Positions 38,444 to 49,290 of a stretch of 64,000 bases of DNA are shown in pieces (positions within the stretch are counted from its first letter, which is position 1; each line of letters begins with the position of its first letter). The stretch lies in NCBI GenBank assembly GCA_034620365.1, contig JAQGEQ010000351.1, forward strand, positions 620,001 to 684,000. The letters are read 5' to 3'. A program made the translations under genes and the position numbers. The notes below the pieces were generated by a model. The model saw only the letters and a program-made list of their open reading frames with translations, ran no database searches and was not told the origin of the DNA. The DNA comes from Pegea sp. RAD2-039 (taxonomy: Eukaryota; Chordata; Thaliacea; Salpida; Salpidae).

Positions 38444-41400
38444 TGGATGAATGGAAATTAAGTCGTGGAGTAAAAATAGTTGCTTCTATACTCTTAGGTA
38501 GGTACTCAAGATTTCTTATCTTGAAACTGTTAGTTGATTATCTTTATGAGCTTATAATACTTAATTAAAGATGTATGATGATTCCGTGATTTTATATCAC
38601 AGGGTACGGACATGCAACCATTCACCATCTCTTGTTTTCTACTCTAAAACCACGTGTACAGTACTTACACTTCATTCTTACCTCTTTTTTGTTGTTTTAC
38701 TGGAACTTTGGTGAGTTTTCATAAAGTATTTTGAAAACCAGTCAACTAAATGATTCTTTTAATTCTTTTAACTTTATAAAGTGTTAACAAATTTTTTCAT
38801 TTGCTTATTATTACTATTAATAATTTTATATCTAATTTTTGAACTATTGTCATATGATAAGCCATCAATTTTATTTAACTTAATCACTCTGATGTTGACG
38901 TTTAAACAGAAATTAAAACTTGCTTTTGATCTAACTATCAACTTGCATATCATATATATAATCCAGATATATTTGGTTAGGTTTGGACTTGTACCATCCT
39001 TTATTGTCAATTATTTTGCAATGGTTGCTCTTCAAGCTATTCAAAGGCTCCCGCCTCTGTTTGACTCTATCTTTTATTTTTCAAATGGTAATATGTTTAT
39101 CTTAATCAGTTATATTTAGTAATTAACTTTCGTGGATTTGAATGTTAGGTGATTAGTAACTAGTTTTTTGTGAAGAAGTTCATTTTCAGGGGTACTATGT
39201 TGTGGGGTGTTTGTTCTCGCAAACTAAAGAGTACGATGTCAACTGGCTCACACCACAATGTGTCCTCACCTTAAGAATGATTGGTAAATAAGTTTCTTGA
39301 ACATTGTTAAAGAATACAACAAATTAGATTCAAATTATCTTTAGGTTGAATGATGTTTTGCAATGATTTATTTATTATTTGATTGATTACAATCATTGAT
39401 TTTAATTCCTCAATGATATAAAATAACATTTCATTTGTTGATAAGAATTTGTTTAATTGGTTGATGTTTTATCTACTACATTCTGCAATCAATTTTTTTC
39501 ATAATGAACTGAGATCTCTAATTTCTTCTTTTATATAAATATTTAACCAAACCACTCTTTTGATCTTTACAATCGTACTCAAGTTGATTTTTGCTACTTC
39601 TTTTATCATTAGGACTTGCTTTCGATGTTTATGATGGGCAAAGAGACGAAGTAAGTTTGTTGATTCATAAATCTGTTTTTATCTGATCTTTTTCTACTCT
39701 AAAGTTATTTTTCTAAACGCTCTTTGCATTAAATAGAGATTATTTCCTCATATATTGTCATCAATTTGTTCCTAATCTTATTTTGAAAATTTCGGTAAAC
39801 TTTCATCACATGCTGCAATTTTATTTTCGATATTTTTGTTATTTGATTATTTTTCTCTAAAACTCCTTTTAACCAATCACAGAAAGATTTAACTCTTGAT
39901 CAACGTGAAAGATGTCTAACTGACCCTGGATTATTTGAGATGATTGGATTTTCTTTTTTTCCTGGCGGATTTCTTATAGGCCCACAAGTACCACATCTAC
40001 TACATTTTTATTAATAATTTAACATTCAGTATTCAACAGTATCCTCTCGTGAAAATGAGGAAACTGGTTTGTGGGAAGCTTATCGATGATGATGTTTCAT
40101 TTAGTAGTAGGTAACTTGTTCGCTTCTTCATTTCTCATAAATTATTCTATAAACATTAATTGTAGGTATAAAGCTGCTTTTAAAGAACTTTTAATTGGAT
40201 CTCTTGTCCTTGCTCTCCAGCAATATTTTTCAACTTTTTACAACTACCAGTTTTATACAACAGATCATTTTCAGGTATTTGTCAAAATGTTACTAATAAA
40301 TAGAATCTTTTAGTTGCCAAAACCGATACTAGCGATTATACTTTTTGTTTTTTTCATGCTAACTTATTAATTATTTATGTTCTAAAAAGTAATGGTTTGT
40401 ATTTTAACGAAACTTGGATTCAATTGTCAATTTATATTACTAGAAAAACATTTGTTTGTTACAATTGCTTATAATTTCTCTTCTAGGAATACACTCTAGT
40501 CTCCAAAATCATATATATTGCTGTCAGCGGAAATCTCTTCGTTCTTCAATACCTCTCTATCTGGACGATTAATGTAAGTAGCTAGATGTAGTTTTCATAT
40601 CAATTGAAAGATTTTTTCAACGGATTAGAATGGAGTTTGTATCATTGCTGGTCTTGGCTACATCAAAGATCCAGTCAGCAAACAAGTGAAGTGGGACGCT
40701 GTGCAAAATGCTTTTCTCGACAAGTTTTTCACATCAACTCGCTTTCAGCATTTAATTGCCTGCCACAATGTCAACACTAATGGATGGGTTTTGAGGTATT
40801 CACATTTTCATCGAACTTTTGTGGATTTGTACTTTTAGGTATATTCATCGACGTCTGCGGTTTGTTGGAGTGAAGGCCTTCTCGCATTTTTGCTCCTTGT
40901 TCTTTCTTGCTTTGTGGCATGGTTTGCACGTCGGCTACTTCACTGTCTTTCTCTTCCAGTTTCTTGTTATTACTGCAGAAAAATCGGTTAATATTGGTTT
41001 TTATCACTAAATTTGTGCAGCTCATTTTTAGTTAAGTTTTTTTGAAACAATTAAAGAATTGAAAATATCTCTCAATTATAAACTCATCAACTGATTTCTT
41101 TTACAGTTTGTTGAAATCTTATCAAAGTTCCACTTCTGCCAGAAACTTCTTAGTGATCCAATCCTTAGTTGGATTCCTTCAGTCACTGGATTCATCTACT
41201 TGCACATGTTTCTCGGCTACGCGATAATAGACTTCAGTCTGCTTCAGTGGCACGTGTATAAGCCTGTAAGCTCTGTAAACAATTTCATCTAACTAGTATT
41301 AGAAACCAAATAATTAGTAATTGATATTTGATCCAATTTATTATCAAGTTTATTTTTCTTACAGGTATTTGACAGTGTATTTTGGCATGAACATGTCTTT

Positions 41401-41466
41401 TTTCTTTTAATGCTTGTATTTGCTAAGCTCTATACAATTATGAAACCACCAGTGAAGTTGGATTGA
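38444..41466 (+). CDS. LPCAT3-like MBOAT lysophospholipid acyltransferase, thirteen exons
   Basis: Exons: 38444-38498, 38603-38710, 38981-39087, 39190-39283, 39613-39650, 39883-39987, 40040-40110, 40166-40274, 40487-40573, 40629-40795, 40839-40986, 41107-41265, 41365-41466; 449 residues, all phases consistent. Exons 2-4 follow LPCAT3 (WNFG, then LYHPLLSIILQ, then FIFQMGYYVVG), and the EYDVNW / CVLTLRMIGLAFDVYDG stretch is diagnostic. The active-site motifs of the MBOAT family are present: the Asn in NVNTNGW (about residues 305-311) and the His in LALWHGLH (H341). Such enzymes transfer polyunsaturated acyl-CoA to lysophosphatidylcholine and related lysolipids in the ER membrane; many hydrophobic segments fit a multi-pass fold. 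Exon 3 was placed by matching the family, since another frame through the same DNA is open longer but does not fit. Intron 10 is only 43 bp. It lies close behind p47. Confidence 0.93.
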
Positions 41467-42644
41467 TAAACTACTTTATTATTTTCATATATTTAGTTTC
41501 GTTTAGCTTCTACTTTTGAAATGAAATAAGTTAAATAGTTTGAAACAATGTGCTTCACTTAAAAAGTCTCACAAGTTAACATTTACCTATTAAATGCTTG
41601 ATTGCTGTGTTGTGAAGGTTCCTTACTATCTCAAATACTTTCATAAACTACTTTCGTGCTGCTCTAATTTTAACTTTAACATTATTTCTTTTTGTTCTCT
41701 TATTATGTTGGTTATAATTAAACCTAAATACTTGTAGAATATTCAAATACTCCAAACCAACCTTTATTTGAAGTATCATCATTGGTAGTGTCCGGTTTTT
41801 TAACACAAAAGTTTATTGTGGGTTAAGAATGTGGTATATCTTGAACTAATAGCAAGCTTTTGAACAGCATTTTGTTCGAGGCGCAAAACTCCGAATTTAA
41901 AGTCGGGGCCTCGTAGGTATTTCGTCACTGTAGTTAGTGTCGTTCTAGCAGCTCCTGTGACGTCAGGTACATCAGACCTTCTGTTCTACTGTATACATTG
42001 TTGGCATGGACAGTGGAATCCTGCTGCATGGGCAATTAATGAATTTCATAATTGCTGTCCTAGCTCACAGCATACCCACTTCTATTCTATGTTCTTTACC
42101 GTTACCCACTTCTATTCTATGTTCTTTACCGTTTGTCTTATAAGTAATTTGTATCATAATAAAGTTTTTTTCAAAGAGTTATTATAATTCTAAGTATTTT
42201 TTTAACTTCTTAAGTCTAGTTTTATATACTTTGAGTTTCTTTCAACTTATTCTTCCATAAACTAACCACTCATCTTTTTTTTGAAGCAATTGTTTTTTAT
42301 TTTGCTAGCGTTGTCTCTTTATGGCGTTAAATGTTTACCCAAGTACTCTTATTAACCTATAGAGTTTATAAAACTAATTTTTTGTGGCATTTTTAAGAAA
42401 CAATTGTCGTTTAGTTCAAATGAATTTATCAAATTTTATTGAAATTTAAAATAGAAAACTTCATTAAGTGGTAGTTACAAACTTGAAATTAAATCAAATC
42501 AACCTAAAGTTTAAACATATTTATTAGCTCATAAATTAAGTTAGACAAGTCAAAAAATATCTATAGTGACAAGTAATCACATTTTAATGACTGGCATTCT
42601 TCAATTTAGCAAAATTTACAAGCTTTTCCTGATTAGATGAAGAT
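41467..42644. other. Region between two convergent genes; GC-richer unit of unknown origin
   Basis: About 41870-42135 is noticeably less AT-rich than its surroundings and contains a TGACGTCA palindrome at 41958 and a tandem 30-bp duplication. It does not read as a gene and looks like an inserted, unidentified repeat unit. The remainder is probably 3' UTR of the acyltransferase and of the membrane-protein gene that ends at 42645. Confidence 0.4.
42073..42132 (+). repeat. Perfect tandem duplication, 30-bp unit, two copies
   Basis: The unit beginning TACCCACTTCTATTCTATG occurs twice head to tail with no difference that I can see. Copy number two and perfect identity indicate a recent slip or duplication. 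Confidence 0.9.
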
Positions 42645-43994
42645 TTACTGAAGCTCGTCATCAAAATCATCTTTTACGAACTGGTTTCTATTCACTTCAT
42701 CTACTAATAGTTCTTCTACAGCTTTTGAGATTCGTTTATCTGCCACTGACTGGCGTTTATTAAGTACCAAACTTTGAGGCTTTTTCTGTGAATTATTTCG
42801 AACAGTTGACGCTCTATCTCGGAATATTGACAAAACTTGTTCATGTGATGCTACAAGCTTCTATAAAAATAAACAACAGCTTCTAGCTACGTTTTTATAT
42901 TGTAAGTTATTTCATGACCAGTCCTATATTCTATCCATTTAATTAAAACTATAACAAATTTTTAAAAGATTAAGTTGTTATGAATACACTAAACACTGTT
43001 GCTTGTAAAGTTTTCAATTTTATACATGCTATGTCAACTACTTTACAGTTTTTACAGCTCTCTTAGTTGCTTAGAAAGGAATTTAATGATAAATTTTAGT
43101 TTCAATTGTATTACCCATGTCTTTCGAAAGTAGAATATATACCAATAAATATTTGAAACAAGACAAATAGCGCCAAGTGCAATAAAAATAATTGCAAAAA
43201 CTCCTTCAGCATTTGTTTGCCTAAAACTCTCATTTTTGTGTAGAGCTTCTGTAGAGTCCACCAGGAGACCTACGCCTAGTAAAATACAAAATTGTATAAT
43301 CTTTATAATTTTGTATAGATAAGTTGTTTAAATTAAAACTTATTGAAATCATTCACATAAGCCAAAACTTCTGAACAAGACAAAAAGATTTAAATGAAAA
43401 ATGGCTCTTTAAATTAAACTCACCTAAAATTAAGAAAGAAAAAGTTACAAATGAAAATACAAAAAGCAATTTTCGTTGCTTTTGTAGTTTTTCTCGCAGA
43501 ACACTACTTCTTCGAGTTCCTGGCGATGCCTGAAAAAATAATTCAATTGATGCGAACAGAATTAAAAGTAAAATTTAAAGATAAGAAACAATTTACTTGA
43601 CTATAAACAAACAAATTGCTATTTTAAACTTAAGTCTTTCGAAATATCAAGATATTACGCACATCTAAGAAATAATATAAAAATTACAAGCTGCATTTAG
43701 TTGACTATTAAGTAATTAATGTCGATTTAGGTTTGCTAGCTTAATGACTGATTATCAAAAATATTAAATTATTGAAAAACTGGAAAATAGATTTCTAATT
43801 AACAGTAAAGTTATTTTGCCAGTCTTATTAAAGTTATCAAAACTTACTCCTTCATGAATGCTAACTTTTTGGGGCATCACTTCATCATACTCATTCAACT
43901 TCAATTGTGATATTCTTAGTTTAGGAATATGTGATTCATCTGGGGGAATGATGATCTTTTTCTGAACCCTTGTTTTGTTTTTAAAAAATCTCAT
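42645..43994 (-). CDS. Small two-pass membrane protein, unrecognised, four exons
   Basis: Exons in order: 43994-43848, 43529-43424, 43275-43115, 42860-42645; 209 residues in phase, with strong GTAAGT, GTGAGT and GTAATA donors. Residues 1-69 are charged and polar (start RFFKNKTRVQKK). Two hydrophobic segments follow at about 70-90 and 110-134, separated by a 20-residue loop. A charged tail of about 70 residues ends in DDFDDELQ. Both ends are likely on the cytosolic side. The second segment followed by WYIFYFRK is faintly like TMEM134/TMEM230-type two-pass proteins, but this is not enough to assign. It converges on the acyltransferase gene. The gene structure is well supported by phase and splice sites; function is unknown. 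Confidence 0.8.
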
Positions 43995-44999
43995 TTTTTA
44001 AGCAAAGTCTCGTGTAAGCAGCAGATAGTTTTCTACTTTTATGTGATTATTTATAAATTTTTTTTACAGTTTTCCACATGCTATAGTTGTGATGTCATAA
44101 CGTTAATAGAAGTTTGCTTTTAAAATTATCATATTATGGGGTTGCTAAAAAATTGGCATTTATGTTGCACTTTCTCTCATATCATTCACAATTTAATCAG
44201 GTATCATATGATCTTGTTTTGTCTTCATTAAAGCTACCATCCCATTCAAATCTTTATTATTATTCATTTCATAAATTTATAAACAGAATAAACAAATGAT
44301 TAAAAATTTGTTAAGCTTCAGATTCACATCGTACAATTCTCTTATCGTCTTAGCAGACTATTCAGGTGACTATTTCGTGAAGTAAATCTATTACTTTTAT
44401 TAGTCATTGAAATACTTTCAAGGGGTTTTATGATTACGATTTAGTTTTTATAGTTGTCTTCGGTACTGGTTGTGTTTTCAACTGAAGTAAACATTTATTT
44501 TATTTATGTAATTTATTTTTGAACCATTATGGTATTATTACAACCAATCAGCTCAAAGACCCCTAAGTTTTAGGTACCTAAATATTTTATCAGTTTGTAT
44601 AAAACCTCATATTTATCCAGCTTTCAAGCCTTTCTAGCGCAAATAATTTTAAAAACTCACACTTTACATTTGAATAGATATATTGTAATACTTTGTACTT
44701 GGGATATTTAAAAAAAAGTTTCATAATAATCGTAAGGTTTACTCCGGCCGAGAACGGCAATGTTGGATGTGATTATGTTAAAAACAAAGCAAAATACTAT
44801 GAAATGCAAAATAGCCAAAAGTACTTTGGGTTTCTTCTTTTTCTTTGAAGCTAGTTTTTCTTCTCTATTCTTCAGTTATTTGTGGAGTGGATAACTAGCT
44901 TCGCTATCTTGCAATTGCTAGTAAGATGTTGAACAACTTCATATTAGGTTGGCAAGTATCCTTAAAGAAAACGAGAATAATTAATTGCTAACAAATACA
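43995..44999. other. Intergenic, no supported gene
   Basis: Upstream of the two-pass membrane protein gene. No exon chain is seen. A short GC-richer patch at 44740-44790 (CTCCGGCCGAGAACGGC) may be the start of the retroelement debris that follows. Confidence 0.35.
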
Positions 45000-45265
45000 T
45001 CATATCACGGTTAACAGTGAGAGACTCATGCAGAACTTCAAGTATCTAGGCAGCATAATATCATTTGATGCTTACTTTGAAGCTGGAAGTAGATAACCGA
45101 TTAGCAATGCCTTTGTTCGACTTCAGAAAATAATTTGGAGCCACAAGGAGCTCTAAACTGGGACAAAGGTGGTACACAGCTTATACGGTCACCACTCGCT
45201 ACTTCTGGATTGTTTCCACCAACGCTGCCTCCATAACATCCTCTTCATCAACTAGTTCAAATGTA
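45000..45265 (+). mobile_element. Relic of a second non-LTR reverse transcriptase, C-terminal part
   Basis: Short translated pieces in shifting frames match the C-terminal region of non-LTR RT proteins: NFKYLGSIIS, then RLQKIIWSHKEL, then CFHQRCLHNIL. These correspond to the well known LKYLGS-type and FHQRCLR-type blocks. Stops and frame changes show that it is old and inactive. The motif set differs from that of LINE copies A and B, so this is a separate lineage. Confidence 0.65.
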
Positions 45266-45719
45266 TATATTAGCACTAAGCTATGAAGCATCAAAATTCA
45301 AGTTTACATCGAGACGAACTCTCATCTGGCTGCAGAAAAAGAGGTGGAAACAATTTATCAATGGTACGTCAAAATCTGTTGTGATCCTAGTCAGAACTGA
45401 TGTTGCAGTAAAACGAAGAAATCATAAAAACGATAAGAGTTCATTCATAGTTTGTCAGAATTTTGTAAAAACTGCTGCCTTTCACGCATATCTAGTCACA
45501 AACGTGTTTGCCAAAGACAGTCAACTTTTGTTTCATCTTTTGTTCTTGCTTAGTGCATCTTTCATACATTTTGTTGTATGGTCATCTGGGAACTTTTATG
45601 GACCTCACACAACTACTTTTAAACCACTTTCTCAGGTTCATTTCTTGATTTTATATTTAATTTTCTATAAATACTTGTTTCATCTCACTTTATGTTTTGA
45701 TTGGTTATTTTCACAATGA
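45261..45719 (+). other. Open frame with exon-like hydrophobic segment, unrecognised
   Basis: A 152-codon open frame. Its part 45451-45633 has an acceptor-like TCATTCATAG before it and a CAG/GTTCAT donor after it, and encodes a hydrophobic stretch (LLFHLLFLLSASFIHFVVW) between polar ends. Splicing in phase 0 to 45742 would give a stop after about twelve codons. I do not recognise the protein. It may be an exon of a short gene, a remnant cut up by the retroelements on both sides, or chance. The upstream part of the frame overlaps the reverse-transcriptase relic and is probably not coding. Confidence 0.25.
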
Positions 45720-45839
45720 TGCAAACTTACATTTACTGAAGATATGCTCAAACCTACTGATTATCTGGAAAAATTCATAAAAGTAAATTATAAAAGTTTT
45801 GACAAGAGTGTTGAGGGGCTTTCATTATATAATTGGTAT

Positions 45840-45952
45840 ATTTATTTATACTTAGTTATTTATTTATTTATTTATTTATTTATTCAATTAATTGTTTATT
45901 TCTTTATTTATTTACTTATTTATTTATTTATTTATTTAATTATTTATTACAA
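45840..45952 (+). repeat. TTTA-type simple repeat, 3' tail of LINE copy B
   Basis: About 110 bp of imperfect TTTA repeats on the plus strand. On the minus strand this reads as AAAT/AATAAA repeats placed directly after the 3' UTR of LINE copy B. It corresponds to the AATAAATAAA end of copy A, so it is best read as the element's expanded 3' tail. Confidence 0.85.
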
Positions 45953-48130
45953 TAAATGCGAAGGAGGGTACCTAAAAAGAGCACCTCTCGCTAACACACA
46001 TTCTCACAAAAACATATATTTAGTCAAAAATATAGAAAGTAAAATATGTAACACATGGTATTTCGATATCACTCAAAGCATATAACAGTGAACAATTACA
46101 TAGAATGTTAATAATATAAAAAAGGAAAAAAATCACAGTTTAAAAATGACAATGTTGGTAATATTATAACGGTTCAACTTTTTTTTGAACAACGCGAGCG
46201 ACTTCGACATGACAATGTCTGATGGCAGCTGGTTTCATGTACTAATTGTACGGTATGAAAAAAAATTCGCTCTGATCAACGTACCAGGTGATATGGGGTT
46301 ATTAAGATGTAATGTGTGTCGTCTGAGCTGATATAACTTGAGGGAAGGACTAATGGAAAAGAAATCACCAAACTGAAGGTCAATTAAATTGTGGATAATT
46401 TTAGAAATAAGAATTAAGTCGTATTTAACTCGTCGAATTTCCAAAGTATCTAAATTGAAGAAGCTGAGACGATGTTTATAACTATCATATTTAATACTAA
46501 GTTTCCTGCATACTAATCTCGTAAATGTGGCCTTAACAGACTCGATTTTTTTGATATCACTAACTTGATATAGCATCCATGCACTGACATTGTATTCAAG
46601 AATTGGACGTACAACAATTTGAAAATATTTATAAAAAAGCATGGGTCTTTAGAATTAAAGGTCTTTGTAATAAGAAAGACAAAGTTGATTGATTTTCCAA
46701 GATTTTGGAAACATAATTGCGCTATTTAAAGTCAGATGATAGAGCAATGCTAAGGTCTAGGACCAAAGATACTCGTTGAATAATAAATCTATTGATGGAG
46801 TATTGGTTAAAGGAATTTACCGCTGGTTTACAAGAAAAAGTTATAAACTCAGACTTTGTGGCCTGGATTCTGAGCTGCCAATTCGTAGACCAGTTTTCTA
46901 CAGTGTGTAGTGCAGTTTGAAGTTTTTAAGGATTACAAGATAATAGCTTGATGTCATCTGCATATACAAACACTCTGACACCATCTACTGCTACTAATCT
47001 TCTGATGAGGTCTTCGATGAAAATTAAAAAGAGAAGGGGACCAAAAACAGAAACCTGAGAAACACCACTAGTGATTTGACTAGAAGTAGATACAGATCTT
47101 TCTACACGAGTTTCTTGGGTTCTACCTGATAAGTAATCTTCAATCCACTGTAAGATAAAGCTGTTGATTTTTAAGTTTTTCAATACAGTAACGAGCTTAG
47201 TGTGTGGGACAGAATCAAACGCTTTAGCAAAATCGAGGTATATGATGTCACAAGGAGTATAAATAATGCTGTAAGCTCATTAATAAAAGTGAGATGTTGA
47301 GTCAGGGAAGATCTCCGCTTCACAAAGCCATGTTGGACATCAGATATTAGATGGTGCTCCATCAAATGACTGGTCATATGATTATGAATGATATGCTCTT
47401 GAGTTCTGCAGATAACTGAAGTCAGCGAAACTGGTCTGTAGTTAAGTGCGGTGTTTCTGGGACCCTTTTTATGAATTGGAGTAATAATAGCTTTCTTCCA
47501 AATTTGTGGAAGTCTTCCCCGCCTTAGAGTCATGTTAAAGAAAAGCAATAAAAGTGGTGATAAAGAGGAAGTAGTTTTTCTTAAAAAAAAAGTTGGGATT
47601 TGATCTGGGGTGTTGGAAACTGATAATTTTAAAGAAGAATAGCCTTAGATACCATATCGACCGTTATGTCAAGATCTACCATCTCAGAGACATTTGTAAG
47701 AATAGGAGAGTATTACTATCATCGGTTATAAAAACGCTATTAAATTGTTTGTTTAGCAACTCAGCTTTATTTTTTGGTTCCATCACAAGCTGGTCGCTGT
47801 TATCGGGTAAGGGAGGGATTTGAGATCTCGCCTTGAGCTTGCGATTTATAAAACCAAAAAACGTTTTCTTGCTAGGCGGAGATAAAATTGCCCTTTCTCT
47901 TCCTAAATAGAAATTAGAAATAGATTTTTTGTAAACGAAATTATGTTTAAGCAGAAATCTTTTCAGACCTTAAAAAAACAGTATTTTCACCAATTGTGTC
48001 CTTATCTCTCAACAAGGTAAAGAGCTTCGATTTTAAAGTTAGAGAACGAAGACTCATTTATAAACAATTTAGGGGGAAACCTTGGTCTGTAAAACCTCTT
48101 CGACCAACAAGAGTTGTAGAAAATTTTTTC
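45953..48130 (-). mobile_element. Non-LTR retrotransposon (LINE, CR1/jockey-like group), copy B, 5'-truncated and broken
   Basis: Read on the minus strand, this holds, in order: a linker region with KKTFFGFINRKLKARS (about 47.85 kb); RT motifs IITPIHKKGPRN and NYRPVSLTSV, then LISDVQHGFVKRRSS; then the VFVYADDIKLL catalytic block (about 46.95-46.99 kb); then the same C-terminal region as copy A (RPILEYNVSAWMLYQ) and a matching 3' UTR. Several frameshifts, one within the RT just after the SSLTQHLTFINEL stretch, and in-frame stops make it inactive. No endonuclease domain is recognised, so the copy is truncated at about 48.1 kb. Upstream similarity fades gradually, and the 5' limit is approximate. 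Copies A and B face each other's opposite strands about 11 kb apart. Confidence 0.9.
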
Positions 48131-49290
48131 TTGCAAACAAATGCTGTGCTTGGTGGTCAAATGTGTGTTGATTGCAAGCATTGTTACACCTACTTTACTG
48201 ACACTTTGTATTTACCTACAGCAACTAGTAAAGCTACCCAAAAAGAACTTTACTAACTTTAAAGATGCGTAGAGTTTGAAGAAAATAAATAAAGTCTCAA
48301 TAGCTTCTGTTTACAAACATAACTACTCTGCCAATTTTGTAGACTTTGGGGGCAAAATATGAATGACTTTATAGACAACCTTTAGACTTTCACAAAAGTA
48401 GATGATTTGCTGTGTACATTGGTGAAATAGTTCACCAAGGTACTTTAAAAATAACCCGGACCCTTTTAGATGTAAATGCCCAAGTTTAACATAAAACTGT
48501 TCTAAAAAGAAAATAGTTTTAATTATTATGAGAGCCAAACTTCTTTCATTATAGCTTTTATCAAATAATTAAGACAAACACTTGATAGTAAATGAGGAGC
48601 ATATATCAAAACTAAAGATCATCTTAAGGTAATTAGGTTACCCTATACATCCTTAGAAGCTCTTTATTCAAAATTAAACCAACTTTAATAGCCCCCAGTG
48701 GAGTAGCAGCTTTTTTAATAAGGTAACTAAGGTTTGGAAATTCCGTCCCGGTTCCATCACTACATCAAAATCTATCGCATCTTTAAACATTAAAAAATAG
48801 CAAGACTTAATCAGTTTCGTCAACAGGTAGTAAGTAAAACTGCCACTATTCTCACCTTCCTCTATTTTGTCTTGTCAATTTTTTTATTTATAGTTTAAGT
48901 TTTTATACAGTGTTTGTATTCTTTCTGCATTAATCTTAAACTGTGATACCGAAGACTTTCCAATTATCACTTTGCTCGTAATACTTGGTTTTTATTCGCT
49001 TAAGAACTGTTGGAATTGTCACTGGCAGCATTTAATAAATGAACAACATTACTTGATGAACTTTGTAAATGTCGATATTGATTTTATTTTACAATTATTG
49101 GGACAATAATTTGTTAATTAATAATTCGATTTAGATGCAAGCTAATATTTACAACAGAAATAATTTCTTTAAATTGTAATTCAGCAAGTTAACAAATTTC
49201 TTAATAATACTTTTCCATAAGTAAAAAAAAAATCTTTTGTTATTAGAGAATAGGTAATAGAATAAAAGAAGAAGCTAAATTTAAGAGCTG
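48131..49290. other. Intergenic, with a possible further LINE remnant
   Basis: At about 48690-48890 on the plus strand, short pieces such as VWKFRPGSITTSKSIASL resemble the last block of the LINE protein (compare QLPSDIVMSKSLALFK in copy A), so an older 3' fragment may lie here. A 71-codon minus-strand frame at 48323-48538 is not recognised. Nothing else is supported. Confidence 0.35.

Noticed and set aside
38781-39119. A long hydrophobic plus-strand frame within the LPCAT3-like gene
   Set aside because: Another frame from 38981 to 39087 matches the acyltransferase family and keeps phase with both neighbouring exons. The longer frame is chance in T-rich intron.
47996-48256. An 86-codon plus-strand frame reading SFDFKVRERRLIYKQFRGK and a Cys-rich end
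   Set aside because: It lies over the linker region of LINE copy B read on the other strand, and the minus-strand pieces there fit the element better. I treat it as a shadow.
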